Assembly: GCA_910589415.1 (NCBI GenBank)
Contig: OU342636.1
Span: 37,897,735 to 37,961,734, forward strand
Origin: Malachius bipustulatus
Taxonomy: Eukaryota > Arthropoda > Insecta > Coleoptera > Melyridae
DNA length: 64,000 nucleotides
Direction: 5' to 3'
The notes below the pieces were generated by a model, which saw only the letters and a list, made by a program, of their open reading frames with translations, did no database searches and had not been told where the DNA came from. Made by a program: the position numbers and the translations under genes. Numbering within the stretch: the first letter of the stretch is position 1; the number at the start of each line of letters is the position of its first letter. Positions 22,350 through 35,240 of the stretch are shown piece after piece.

Positions 22350-23096
22350 CAGCGTTGCCAGATGAAATATTCAAAATACCCTAGTGTGACTTCTAAAAAT
22401 CCCTAGAAATCCCTAGGAAAATCGGGTGTATTTTTTGTTGCATATTCTTGTGAATGTTGTAGCAAGTTTACTGAAATACAATGCAATTTCATTTTCTCTG
22501 GTGTATTTTTGGTTGCATAAGTTAGTTTACAAGCAAGTTTATTGAAATAAATTTCAAATTATTGTTGTAGGTTTATTTTCATTGTACCTAATTATAACAA
22601 AAAATAATACAAAACATGTAATATGTATGAGAATAGGTATAAAATATATGAGCAAGTTATTAATAAAAATATTTCATTCCAACATAATATAAAATTTGAT
22701 AAATTCTTTAAAAAATACTACATATTATTATATAACAAATATATAGGTATTACTCATATATTTTTTTTATTTAATTTTACCAACAAATCTGGACTAATAC
22801 TATAATCAGAACAGTTTTAATTCTTAAGTAAAGCTTTTGGTATGTAGTATGTAGTCACTTAAAGTTTTTATGAAAAAATAGCAGATATTTATATATTTTG
22901 CTTGCAAATAGTAGATTTATGCAAATTAATTGAACAATTTATTAGAATGCACTAGAAAATTCGTTGTATTTACGTATTTTTTATGTACTTTTCAAAAATC
23001 CCTAGATTAGTAGGAAAAATGAACAAAATCCTGTTATCCCTTCAATACAACCAAAATCCCTAGATTCGGGAGAAATCCCTAGACCTGGTAACGCTG
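22350..23096. mobile_element. hAT-like non-autonomous element, 747 bp, 8-bp TSD CAATCGGT
   Basis: The ends CAGCGTTGCCAG and CTGGTAACGCTG are inverted repeats, and subterminal AATCCCTAG words are repeated at both ends. It is flanked by an exact 8-bp repeat CAATCGGT (22342-22349, 23097-23104). The interior is very AT-rich with no transposase frame. This end type and duplication length fit hAT. Confidence 0.88.
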
Positions 23097-23323
23097 CAAT
23101 CGGTAGATGTGTAAGTGAACTACTCCAATCAAAGATCTACAAATCATAGAACAATAAATAAAAACATGACTAGACTTGCGCATTGCATAATGAACTTTGT
23201 TGAGGAAAGAAACTAACCTGGAACAGTAACGACATCTGCTGAGTACGTGTGGTGCTAAGTTTATTACTAATTTCAATTTGACATTGGTTGTATTTCAAGG
23301 AGGATGAAAAACGTGAGTCGTTG

Positions 23324-23387
23324 TAGGGTACCTGTATTACCGACACTGACGCTTCCGAACCCTAGTGTCGGTAATACAGGTACCCTA
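23324..23387. mobile_element. Minimal hAT-like MITE of 64 bp
   Basis: TAGGGTACCTGTATTACCG, then ACACT, a short loop, and the exact complement: a nearly pure 24-bp stem hairpin. It is flanked by AGTCGTTG and AGTCGTTA (one mismatch in 8). The ends match the 459-bp element at 12230-12688 (TAG..GG.ACCTGTATTACCG). Confidence 0.8.
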
Positions 23388-23395
23388 AGTCGTTA

Positions 23396-24239
23396 TCTCT
23401 CAATTTGACGTTTCAGTTCGAGTTTGAGTTTTATAATTTACCATTTTATAATTTCACTTCCAATTCCAACCAACGCACAAACAATAACAGAATTTATTAT
23501 GAATGGTGGTCAAAAATGGCATATGAATCATAAAAAAGTGATAATTAAGGTAGGTGTTTAGTAATATACAAGTAATTTCATCAGGTTATTAAATTAAAGT
23601 AATGATTTACATATTACTTTTCGCAATATCTTTAATATTTTAGTGAAATTGTCAAAAATTGAAATTAAATATATGACACATGAGAATTTGAACTACTAAA
23701 GTTATTTTAAAATTATTTTATTAAAATGAGCTCAGACATGACTGCAATAGCCATCTTTCTCTTCCAAGGCACTACTTGATGAAAAATTTTGTGGATCACA
23801 CGATATAATAATAATATAATCATATATCACCTCATCTATACTATAATACCTATTCTTTTACCGGGACTCTAATTGGGTACATGCACAAGGGTTCGAAGGC
23901 CAATAAGAAATAGAAGATGATACGGGACTCTAAAACCAGCTACTAAAGTCGCTCCCATATTAATGGAAATGAATCAGTTTTCAGTTTTTCAGTACAATAA
24001 TTATTACAATAAGGGTTGAACTTGTAATTTAAATGAAGGAAAAAAACCTGTTCTATTTAACAATATTTGAAATACCTACTTGAAAATTAAACCTGTAATC
24101 GACGGACGATGAGGAGAATATGGATTTTGGCGTAGTGGTATTCCCGCGAGAATTCAAACGGTGATTATTCACCCCTTCACTTCAGCCCTTACCCTTGACC
24201 CTTGCGCGTAGGAATATACGGCAAAAAGCAAGCGTAATA
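23396..24239. other. Gene-free stretch
   Basis: No gene, RNA or clear repeat was recognised. Confidence 0.4.
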
Positions 24240-25925
24240 ATAGCGTAATATGGCGAGGGTTGTGATTGTGAATTTATCTAGTGTTTAATCGAGTCGAACA
24301 TTTCGCAACTTTTGCGTTTATGCAGCGGTAAGAATCCTATTAATTTATTTTATTCGTTTAGTAATTTTATTAATGGTGAGAGGTAATACCTCACACTTAA
24401 TATCCGCGATAACAATCAAGTCGCATTTATAACAATGCAAAGCTACTCACACAGTCTTAGGAGGTAAAGGCAAAGGTATAGGTAGGTTTTTGTCGCGGAT
24501 TAGTTTGACGGAAGGTCGAATTAAGAAGAAATCCTTCTTGTTTTGATTATACTTTTGAGGAATTTACTATAATACTTAAGGGAGTTAGCAATAATGAGCA
24601 ACTATTATTTATTTCTTATCAATCTTGATAATAGCAGCTTTTGACAATTGACTTATTCTGTTTCTCCGAATAAATTATTTTTCGGAATCTTTATCTATGA
24701 GAAGTACCGATTTCCATGGCAACTCTGATAATTGGGAAATATTGTTTTTATTTCATTTGTTTTATTCATAAAATGTCAAATTAATAATGATTTGAAAATG
24801 TCATATGAAGTACATTTTTTATTATGTTTTACAATTTTACATTTATTTTTCCTTTATTTAATCTCTCATATAGTCATGTATAATTAAGAGTATAAAAATA
24901 TATGGATGTTTGTTATTTTATTTAAGCTTCAAGAAATAATGTTAATTTGACAATTGACTTATCCTTTCAACCAAATTTTTATTATGGGGGGTATTCCCAA
25001 GTATTTTTGTAAAGTAGGTAATGATTCATCTGGATATCTATGATTGTTTAAAAAAAAAACTCCAGATGGTTCCTGCTTTTGTGGTTTGTACAGTGGCTTC
25101 AGTGGGAAGTGGAGCTTTGGGATCAGTTTCAGTTTATGAAGGAGACTTTTTGACAACCATACAATTAAAATAGTTATTTACATTACAAGCTACGAAAGTT
25201 CACTTTTAGGTGTGAGGTGTATTTGAATACCCGAGGCGAAGCGTAGCGTAGCCGAGGGTATTTAAAACTCCGAGCACCTGAAAGAGCTTTCGTAGCGTGT
25301 AATGTATTAAACTTTTCATTCTCCCCTTGCCATATTGAACCACGGATTAAGAAGAAATGAGTAAAATAATACGATTCAGTGATAACAATGGAATTATTAT
25401 AAGGTGCCATGTTTTTAACATTACCATAGTAACGATAGTTTTAAGTTATTAATTTATGACACTGTCAAGTTTAAAACTCTGTACCGCTATAATTTTACAA
25501 TCTTTGATCGTAGTTAAGTTCAAAATGAATTTCATTCAAGAAGCTGTGCAAATTCCAGTAAATCTTTCTGGAACATACAATAATAATTATTTGTATGTTC
25601 CAGAAAGATTTACTGGAATTTTTATTGTAGTTTTACATTCAATTTTCCATCTAAATAAACGTTAATCAAACTGAGATTTCTACTTTTTTGTCCAGGCCAC
25701 GAAAGTTTTTCATAGCTAGCAACCACCTAGCAACCTATCACCTAGGATGTTTTACTTTCGCTTTCGGTCGTCTTATCACGACAGAAAGTTACACTTTCGT
25801 AAAGGGGAGAATGAAAAATAAATTTTCTATTGCCAGCTACCACGATTCAAAATTTTATTATATGTTTTTTCTACCATTTTTATATTATTACAAAGCCTCC
25901 TCGTATAAATAATAAAATCTTCCAG
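24240..25925 (+). promoter_or_regulatory. Candidate promoter, noncoding first exon and first intron of the four-finger gene
   Basis: A less AT-rich patch ends in a strong donor (GCAGCG then GTAAGAATCC) at 24327/24328. The next acceptor in front of the coding exon is TCTTCCAG, ending at 25925. This would make an intron of about 1.6 kb, in which the inverted repeats at 25178-25816 lie. It is inferred from splice signals only. Confidence 0.35.
25178..25816. repeat. Nested inverted repeats and a palindrome
   Basis: An inner repeat pairs CATTACAAGCTACGAAAG (from about 25181) with CTTTCGTAGCGTGTAATG (ending about 25305). An outer pair is TTTTCATTCTCCCCTT (near 25315) and AAAGGGGAGAATGAAAAA (near 25801). 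A nearly perfect palindrome at about 25552-25621 is built on AATTCCAGTAAATCTTTCTG. Together they look like nested foldback elements. No target duplication was resolved. Confidence 0.55.
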
Positions 25926-25943
25926 TCGCTCTAGCCGAACAGG

Positions 25944-28264
25944 ATGAATTTTTCACCGTTTGGCAGCCCGTTTCCTGCAACAATCCCGGCAATCCACCAA
26001 TTTGCTGCCAAATTCACCCAAGACGCTGTCCCTTCAGCCCTTCACCAAAACCAAGACAATACTGGCAACAGCAACAGGTAATCATCCCCTTTCACTATGC
26101 TTATTCTTGAAAATTACCAAAATAAACCGAAAAAACTAACAAGCGAATAAAATTCAATCCAGGTACACAGCAAACGGGGTACCGTCATTCACCCAACACC
26201 ACCCGGCCACGCAGCAACAACAGCAGCAGATAAAATACCAAAGCGGCGGCTATGTCAATCAGGGTCTCTACGGGGGCCATCACGCCGGTCTCCGACAGGA
26301 TAAGCGACAGCCGTACGACCAGGAGCTGGCTCAGGAATTGTGTGCCGCAATGTTACAGCACCAGCATCAGGACAAGCATGTCTCGCTTGAAAAGGTTCGC
26401 TTATTTTTCTTGTCACGTGTCAAATTTTACAAGATTCTCTTACCCAGACGAAGCAAGAAACGAGCCAGCCGACACCTCTCCCGCAACAAACGACAGGAAT
26501 GCCGTCGGCTTGGCAATCGCTGGCTACTCCCGGGTCAACCGTGGCCGATTACTTGAGCCATCTCCCCGCCTCCACTCTGCCGTTGAGCCTTCACCATTTT
26601 CTGAAATATTCAGCCGGCAGCATCAAGAAAGAGGCGGCTCAGCAGGTGTCGCACCAAGGAGGTGATTTGGGGGGTCTGCACGGGGTAACCTCCGGGGTTA
26701 ATGGTCTCGGAGGAGGAAGTATGGGAGGAAACGGGGGACTTGGTGAGTGTATTTTTTTTTTTGCTCACATTTAACATGTCACCTGGTTTAAAAGCTCACT
26801 AAAAGCTTAACCTAAACCCAAAATATTGAAATCAGCAATTGGTTTTTTAACAAAGTAAAACAACATTAAAAAATGGTAAAGAGCACAAAAATATTTGTTT
26901 TTTTAATAGTTATATTGAATAATAATGATTTTATTTATAATAAACAAGAAAAAATTGAAATAACTATCAAGAATGAATTCCCAAAAAGACAATTTAAATT
27001 TAAATGTTGTGGAAGATGCTGAATACGGCCATTGAATATTTCAAATATTTATCAAATGTCAACAGTCAAGTAAGTTGTCAATTTGAAAACTAGGAAGAGA
27101 ACTGTCAGTTTTATTATCTTTATCTTGTTAGATGTGTCAGTTTTTTTATAGGTTATGGTAATGAGGAGAGAATTATTTTCATTAATAAGTTGTTCACTAC
27201 TATTTCAACTCTCTTATTCATAATAATCCAGAAAAACTGACAGTAGGCACCCACACTTCCACACATATGACAACAAGATAATGAAAATGACAGTTTTGTG
27301 TCTATTTTTCAAACTGACAGCTTACTTGACTATTGACATTTGATAAAAATTAGAGATATGGCCGTATTCAGCATTTCCCACAACATTTACATTGTTTTTT
27401 CTGAAATTAATTTCAAATATAAATTTTTTTTAAAAAACAACTGTATGTTATTTAATATACAGCTTACTCAGATTTCTTGCAGTTAACTTTATTGACAGAG
27501 TTGTCTTACAATAATTTGTCACAATATACAATTAACCTAAACTCTTGTTCATAAACACCCTTTTCATTTGTCGATGTCACCCTTTTTTTCCAGGAGTCAA
27601 CACAAACGGTTTAGGTTCAAACATCGTCAATTCCCTGAACACGCTCTCGTCGAACGTGAACGTGGGCCAGCTGCAAGCGAGCTCGACGGGTATCGCGCCC
27701 CCGAAAAAGAAAAAGAAGAAGAAACCGGAGAAGGAGAAGAAACCGCGGCCGAAACCGGGAGAGATCCGCCTGACGACAGCCCTGGACGGATCAACGCTTT
27801 TCTGCTGTCCCGAATGTCACATGGCCTATCCGGAGAAGGAACTGCTGGAAGAGCATCTAGTCGGACACACGCTGGAACGCAGGTAAGAGTCCAAAACCTC
27901 GAAACGTCCCAAGCGCTACAATTATTACGACATGACCTCCAGGTTCGTGTGCGACATATGCGGGGCGGGCCTGAAGCGCAAGGACCACCTGACGAGACAC
28001 AAGCAGTCTCATAATCCGGAGCGGCCGTATGTGTGCACGGTCTGTTTGAAGGCGTTCAAGCGCAAGGAGCAGCTGACGTTGCACTTTGTCATCCATTCGG
28101 GTGAGAAACGGCACATCTGCAGCGAGTGCGGGAAGGGGTTTTACCGGAAGGACCATTTGAGGAAGCACACCCGCTCGCACATCGCCCGCAGGGTTAAAGC
28201 CGAGCTGTCTCAGCAGGGACCGGTGGGGGTGCCGGCCGCCCATTCACAGGGGGTCATATCTTAA
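25944..28264 (+). CDS. Four-finger C2H2 zinc-finger protein with a Lys-rich segment
   Basis: Coding exons 25944-26077, 26163-26394, 26448-26742, 27594-27882 and 27943-28264 join in frame to 423 residues. The N-terminal 220 residues are Gln/His-, Ser- and Gly-rich (QQQQQQ, HQHQDKH), typical of a transcription regulator. A basic run (PPKKKKKKKPEKEKKPRPKP) precedes GEIRLTTALDGS. Four fingers follow: FCCPECHMAYPEKELLEEHL, FVCDICGAGLKRKDHLTRHK, YVCTVCLKAFKRKEQLTLHF and HICSECGKGFYRKDHLRKHT. Fingers 2-4 are joined by short linkers (SHNPERPY, IHSGEKRH). It is probably a conserved insect nuclear factor; I do not name the orthologue. The third intron (26743-27593) carries an inverted repeat. The donor of the 53-bp second intron (GTTCGC) is weak, but the frame requires it. 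The start choice is the first in-frame ATG after an acceptor. Confidence 0.82.
27001..27389. mobile_element. Inverted-repeat element in intron 3 of the four-finger gene
   Basis: The left end TAAATGTTGTGGAAGATGCT and the right end (AGCATTTCCCACAACATTTA) are inverted repeats, continued by GAATACGGCCAT, TATCAAATGTCAA, AAGTAAG and AACTGTCAGTTTTATTATCT on each arm. The stem is imperfect, over about 150 bp per arm. It lies entirely within the intron. Confidence 0.65.
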
Positions 28265-30817
28265 AGGGTTGCGTGTGAGGAACGAGAGAAAGAAAAATGA
28301 GGGAAAGTATCTGATTTTGCTAGTAACGGTTTATATTTATTTTATTGAGTTTGTAGCTAGTAGCTAGAGCTATAACCCACCCAGTCAGCAGAAAAATTGA
28401 CAGTGTCATGTTCATGTCAACTTCAACTTACTTATTGTAAATGAACACCTTAGATTGGGCAATTCGCTCTGGTACCTTACGAGTTTGACAACTGTTCCTA
28501 TCAAGTTCTGTCAAAGTCAATATAATCATAAAATCAAATTTGATGATTATGTGAGCAAATAAGGATAAGAGAAAACATGAGCTGCAGCTTAATAACTAAA
28601 TTATCAAATTTAATAATATTTATATGAATTTTATTGTTGAAAGTTGGGTTAAGATCAATATGACATAACCTCAAATTTTTCTTGGTGTTCATTTTGATCC
28701 CAGATGAAAATGTCAGAGCTTAATTCATGGTCATTTTTTAAAAGGAAGTGGCAATTTGACAAATAAACAAACCAAGAGACTGTCATTTTTTAATTGCTTC
28801 CAGACTTGACATTAATTTTATCAGAATGTCAAAATGGCAAAGAATTGACAGGCTGACATTTATTGATCTTGTTTATAAGTGCCTGATATTTGAAGTTGAC
28901 ATTTATTCAATCAAGTATCATCTAGATGTCAAGAATATTAGAAATAGCCTCAGATTTGTAACGATTTTACAAAAAAAGACCCATCAGTTTGTATTTCAGA
29001 CAAGATATTATAACAGGGCACGTAATAATTATCATTTAAACTCACCATAACCTTAAAAATTAGATATTGATCTTCAAAAAGAGCAAATGTCAGTTTATCT
29101 ATCAAAAGTAATGATTGAAAACGGGAATTTTTGTCATAATTAATGTAACATAACCTCAAGGTTCTTCCCCTTTCAACCTAACCTCAAACTTCTTATTGTT
29201 CTTAACTTATTCAAAATAACGACAGTTTTCAAGCCAATAATTTTTAATAATCACAAATAACAGCTCTGCTGGATTATTATACTGCAGTATAACATTCAAT
29301 TTTGTTCAGGGAAATGCAGTTTTTGAAATTTTGCTTTATGTGTGTCTTTCCGCATTTTTCTTTCTCCAAGTCTGGTAGATTTTGGGATTGATTTTTCTTT
29401 GTTTAGAGTGCTGAAATTAGAGATTTTTCAAGGCGTTATTCGATTAGGCTGTGAATTAATTCGGTAGGTGTTTAGGCTCTAAGTTGGCCGACCTTCAATT
29501 GTTTGATTTTTACGTTTCGACGTTAGCAAGTTGACAGGTTCAACTGCTTATCGGTTGTCTTCTTTTTGGTTGGTTGTTTTTTCAAAATTGTTATTGAAGA
29601 TCGGTCGGCGGTGTGTTGTTTTTTTTTAAAATTGAATCAAAATTAACTATACAGTTATCAGTGTTATCGATTTTAGCGCTTTAAACTGCTTTTCGTCATC
29701 GTGTACCGTTACTTATTTTATAAGGCTAGTCATTAAGAGAATATGATTTGAAAATGAAAGTCTACCTCATTTTTCCCAATCTAAAAATCTTTAATTCTAT
29801 TTTTTTTTTCATAAATTTTACTCGAGAAGTACAAATAATACGTTAATAATCGCTTGAGTTTATTTAGTTTCAAGGAGCTATAATTTTAACATTCCGTATA
29901 ATAATTAATGTAAATAAGGTACCCATGTTAGTGTTTATAGTAATATTTTCTATGAATCTAAATTTCCATAATAAGAACTAATAATGTTCAATGTTCTGCC
30001 TAGTGGGAAAAAAATTAATTTTGAAATGTAGAGATGTAAATAAAAATTTTGCAATCAATAACAATTTCCGGGGCTTGAGAGAATTTAGACAACTAGAATC
30101 TTAATTGTGATTTGCAGAGCATATTTTGAAAAATTTACGTTTGGAAATATTTATGTACTTAGCGTTTAATTTGTAAGATTGAAACTATAAACAGAACTAT
30201 TTTGTAAGAACAAATTTATATAGAAATATTCGTAATCTAACCTCTAAAACCTTTCATCAGTGTGTTTGATATTATAATGTACTGTCTAATGACACTTATT
30301 GACATTTAATGATATAATTAGAGAAAGTTAATTTACTGAGAGAGGAGAGAGAAGAAAGGAGAATCAACAATAAGAGAGGGGTTAAAAGCGTAGTAAACTT
30401 CTATATCAAATAATGTTAGAAATTGTGTCCACCTTAAGAGGGCCGCCATTTGCAGGAAGGGCAATAAATTAAAAGACATACTTCACAGTTCTACTTGAAC
30501 ATTGAAAGGTTATTATTCACTTTGTCTTGCCTTTTTGACATGTGGCGGCGAGAAATATAACTGGCACAAGCTTTGAAAGCAATTTAGCTTTTATTAAGAG
30601 GGAGCCACCATACTCCTTTGAAATTTCCCGCCAATCTTCAAATTCAAATATTACTTGAATTCTTGAAATCCCGCCAAATTCAAATATTACTTCATGATTA
30701 TTGGTGAAAATAAACATAATTCTTTTTGTATCAATACTGATATAACCAGAGCTGCTTTATAAAAACCAACGATAAACAATTTTGTGATCAATAAGGACAA
30801 CAATAATAATCTTCGAT
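28265..30817. other. Gene-free stretch with possible 3' UTR of the four-finger gene
   Basis: The first part is probably 3' UTR, but I cannot place its end. The rest is AT-rich and holds many short words around TTTGACA and TGTCAAA. A local direct repeat (AAATTCAAATATTACTT) occurs near 30638-30692. No gene was recognised. Confidence 0.35.
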
Positions 30818-30828
30818 AATAATAATAA

Positions 30829-33240
30829 TTATTATTATTACTTCTAGGGTAGGTTCAAAGCCCTCGTACTGAAGCTTGCGCTTATTGTACCCCTTTGGAT
30901 AATTAGCTCATCAGTCCCGTCTCTCGAAAGTATTTCAGAACGAGTCCAATGGGTGCTTGTTCTATTTCTTTTGGTTCCGCCATTTCGGTCCCAAATATTA
31001 GAAGTCCCGTTCCCTCAGTGCTGGGATATGTTTTTTATTCAGGAGGTCTTTTATTTCCCTTCTGACTTCGCTGTAGGCTATGCAGCAAGTTGTTTCTGGC
31101 CCGATTAAGGGTTGTTTGGATCCCTTTTTTGCAAGCAGAACCGCTTTTTTGTTACCTTTGTTGTTCTCGTGTCCTTTTGTCCACCTCAAGAGAGTTAATA
31201 CAGCTCTTCACTGTATTTGATTGTATCGTCACTGAGTCCAGTGCTCTTAGAGCTGCCTGGCTATCAGTAATGATTTCAATGTCCCTATTATCATAGGAAC
31301 CGGCTATCATAATGTTCCACGCAGGCGTGATTGCCTAAATTTCTGTCTGTAGCACTAGCACTGTTGCTAGTCCGCCTAGGTTTATACTAAATGTATTTCC
31401 CTTGCCTCTCCCAGCAACTCCTGCTCCAGCGCTAATCTTTGTCTTGGATCCATCCGTGTACCAGGTGCATTGGTTGTTTTTTGTTTTGATTTCATATTCT
31501 TTTGTTCCCTCTTACTCGTTCTATCTGGTCGCATGTTTAAAATGTGATTGGTTTCCAGATGTTTGAATATTTCTGTATGGTATCCTTTCATTATATTGAA
31601 GGTCCCATGCAGTATTGTTTTGACTCTGTATGCTGCCGCTAGCGCCTCTGTCTCAACCACCAAGTGGAGTGCGGGAGCCCTAGGAGCATCTCCATGGCCG
31701 CTGTTGGTGTTGTTCTCATCGCTCCTGTTATTGTCAGTAACGCGAGTCTCTGTAACTTATTTAGCTTAGTAGTGTGCTCCTTTTTCCTGGATTTATGCCA
31801 CCGTAATAAGGAGCCATATGTAATCGTGGGTACTATGACCTTGGTGTACATCCAGTGTGCCATTTCTGGTTTCAGTCCCCACGTTCTACCTATCATTCCT
31901 CTACTGGCCCATAAGGCTCTGGTAGCCTTTTTGGTTGTTCTTTCTATGTGTGCTCCGAAGTTTAGTTTGTTATCCAGGGTAATGCCCAGACACTTAACCT
32001 CCGTGCTTAATGGGATTTCTTGTCCTCCAAGTCTTAGTCTCTTCAGATTTTGAAGATTTCTTTTTTTCATGAAGGCAATTATTGTAGTCTTGTCAGGATT
32101 AACTGACAGTCCTTCTGCTAGGCACCATTTGTCTACTATTCTAAGAGCTTGTTGCATGAGATTTGAAATAATCTCTGCATGCTTGCCCGTTGTTAGAATA
32201 GTGATGTCATTTGCGTATCCTTGCGCGTGAATTCCTTTTCTTTCCAGTTCCCAGAGTAGGCTGTCGACAACCAGGCTCCACAGCAGAGGTGACAACACTC
32301 CCCCCTTGCGGGCATCCTTTATCGGCCATCACCTTCCTACTCGTGTTTCCAAGGGAACTGGAGATTTGTCTGTTTCTAATTGAGGAGTCTATCCAGTCCG
32401 TAATGGCCCCGTGAACTCCCCGATTTTCAACAGCTCTCTTTATGGAGATAAAAGAGGTGTTGTCGAAAGCTCTCTCAATATCTAGAAAGGTCCCCAGTGC
32501 AATTTCTTTGTTGTCTAGTGCCCTCTCTATTTTGTTTGTTAGCATGACATCCCAGGGTGATATGCATATTGGTGTCGATTCAGTGGTGTTGAGTCCAGCG
32601 CCTCGTCCCTTATATGCCTATCAACCAGTTTCTCCATCGTCTTTAACATGAAGGACGTTAGGCTAATTGGTCTAAAGGATTTTGCCTGGGCGTAGGTTTC
32701 TCGCCCTGGTTTTGGTATAAATACCGCTCTTACCTTTCTCCACGCCAGTGGTATATAACTCAGGGCTAAACTTGCCCTGAACAGTTTGCACAGTGGTACG
32801 GTCAGTATTTCCCTTTCCTTCTGTAGCATTTTTGGAATTATCCCGTCTGAGCCGGCTGACTTGTATGGTGCAAAGGAGTCTAGCGCCCATTCAAGTTTGT
32901 TGTGGTCTATTACCCTTTTTACTAGTTTCCAGTTTTCCCTGGATCCCCTTATGTTTGGTACATTTAGGTATTTTCTTCAGGGATGTGTTTACTATCCGGG
33001 AAGTGTGTCTCTAGAAGAAGGTCTAGAGTCTCCTCCTCGGTACTTGTATACACTCCCTGTGTATTTTTCAGTGAACCCAGTTTTTTCTGATTGTCCCTCT
33101 GCAATAACATTCTCTGAAGTCGGGCACATTCTGGAGTTCTTTCGATCTCCTCACAGTGCCTTTTCCAGGAATCTTCTTTAGCCTGTTTTATGGCTGCCAT
33201 GTAGTTTCGGCGAGAGATTTTGTATATGTCTCGAACCAAA
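30829..33240 (-). pseudogene. 5'-truncated, decayed non-LTR retrotransposon (reverse transcriptase plus RNase H)
   Basis: Minus-strand frames at 32964-33239, 32539-32829, 32207-32545, 31639-32298, 31382-31663 and about 31000-31380 together cover a retrotransposon ORF2 but lie in different frames, so several frameshifts disrupt it. Visible reverse-transcriptase blocks: FRPISLTSFMLKTMEKLVDR, motif A FLDIERAFDN, motif B GCPQGG..LSPLLW, and motif C GYANDI, where the second catalytic Asp of the family's YADD is Asn. RNase H follows (WYTDGSKT near 31440 and EIITDSQAALRAL near 31250). A short (TAA)n tail lies at 30829-30840. RNase H plus a TAA tail suggests an I- or LOA-like clade. The endonuclease is missing. 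It was probably inserted by target-primed reverse transcription with 5' truncation. Confidence 0.85.
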
Positions 33241-34960
33241 ACCTCAAATTTAATCAGAGATTCCCCCTTTCAGAAAAACGAATATTCCAAGAAGACTCGT
33301 TCTTTATGGAAATTGACTGTTTTGACAACAAGAGCGCCTCATGCGGCTGATTGATCTACAACTTTTTGGTACCAATTTTTCCCATTCAATAATCAACCCT
33401 CTTATTGTTCGTCCTTCTTGAGATGAGTCTAGTGTCTTTGTTGATTAATTAATAAAAGTATCCCTTAATAATTGCCTCATACCGATAAAACAGAGATTTA
33501 TAGGAGATTGCTGGTTCAATGCCCGAAATTCAAAGCGTTTCTTTTTAATTATTTCATAGCTAAAATTCCGCAATTTTGATTCAGGCAAAGACATTATTTG
33601 ACTTCATAAATTTCTTAAACCTTATTGCACTACGTTTTTCAATCCTTGGTCGATAATGTTAAGTAAAGCTTGCATAAAGTTGAGCAAGGCTTTATTATTA
33701 TATGCATTAAAGGTGTTACTGGACAGTACCCTTGCAGTATTTGTGTATGTGTTGTCTTGTTTATTGAAAACGTACATAATTATTATTATTAGTAGATCCC
33801 AGGTATTTATTCGAATGGGTTTTTGTAGATGAAATACATTGCGATTTTGAGCAACTTATTTTTTATACAAAATCATATTTAAAATTTCAATTACTGGTTG
33901 TAGCTTTGGTAGTATTTTATATTTATATTAGTACCTAACTACTACGACGGTGTTTGTGTATATAGAAGTATTATTGTTTTAGAATAAGCTTAAGTTTTAT
34001 GTACCCCTACTTACTTTTTTAATTTGCATCGAGATTATTCTAAAACGTTCCCTTTTCAATGTTGTTTTTTCAATGCTTATTTATTTTATAAAGACTACAG
34101 TTACATATTTAATGGAAGTTGTTGAATTAAAATATATCTGGCTAAATACACGAGCAAGGGAAGGCCATCGAATGACTCCTTTTTGTGTAACTGTTTGTCC
34201 TTTTTTAATTTAAGTGTTATAAACACCCCCATAAGGATTGTTTTTTATATTATTCAATTTTATGGCTTGTTTTTAATTTGTTATTAGAGTTTACAGCTTT
34301 ATTTTTGCTTGTTTTATTTATTCTGTTATTGTGCTTTTGCTTTATTTTATTTATTTATTTATTTATTTATATTGTTATGATTATGAATAATGTTTTCGTT
34401 TGTATTGTTGGTATGTATTTTTGATTGCCGAATTGTTCGAGCGTTTACCTCTGACCTAAGATTGACAGTTGTGTTTTGCGATCGTTTGTCACTACAATAG
34501 TGCGATATAACAATAAATAATAGTACAAACTTGTATGCCATATTCTTAACGGTACCATAACCTCAAAAAGTAACTGTATGATTGTGAGGACCCAGCCGAG
34601 CACTTATATAGTTGTCGTGGTGGTGGTTGTTTGAGACTTTGAAAAGATTTTTTAAATGTTTTGACAATCTTTATATACGAAAAATCGGTTTGAGGAGTTC
34701 AAACAGCCCCTTTTTTCCCGCTTGTAGCCAAAGAGCTTCCCATTTTTTGCTTTATTATGTATTATGTACCTATTTAATATATCGAATAAAAATTTGCTTT
34801 ATTAATTGGTTTTTGTGGATTATTCCTGTTTGTTCGGGTAGAAAGTCGATTGTGTAAGCACTTATTATAAAATCACTACTAAAGTCTGCAAATGTCTTTA
34901 TTCTCTCTAACACAAATACAACTTATAACCTCTAAATCTTGTAATGTACATTTCGTACGT
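33241..34960. other. Gene-free stretch with a (TTTA)n microsatellite
   Basis: AT-rich sequence without a recognised gene. A TTTA tetranucleotide repeat lies at about 34342-34371. The open frames are short and lack domains. Confidence 0.4.
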
Positions 34961-35240
34961 ACCAGCTAGATGCCGGTAACACAGAGACGACGGCGGGCGC
35001 GCGCAGTTCGTGAGTGATAGTGGTTGTTGGGCATCGACCAACTCGAGTCGTAACCTCGACTGTCAAGTTGTCATCAGGTGTGTTCATCTTCATACCGGCC
35101 CGTTCACCTTTCTTTTCTCTGCTGGAATTCGCGTGAAGAAGGTCGTTTTGGCAAACACCTGAATTTTCACCAAATGGCCTCGTGAACTTTCACGTTAAAT
35201 ATTATAAACATCGTCTGTGTTTTTGGCTTGGTGAGTGACC
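34961..35240 (+). promoter_or_regulatory. GC-rich patch with a strong splice donor; candidate promoter or first exon
   Basis: A patch including GACGACGGCGGGCGCGCGCA stands out from the AT-rich surroundings. It is followed about 230 bp later by a strong donor (GGCTTG then GTGAGTGACC, boundary 35230/35231). This could be the first noncoding exon of a plus-strand gene whose coding exons lie further on. I found no matching coding exon within the window. Confidence 0.3.

Noticed and set aside
33505..33530. B-box-like GGTTCAATGCC
   Set aside because: No A box at suitable spacing and no tRNA fold.
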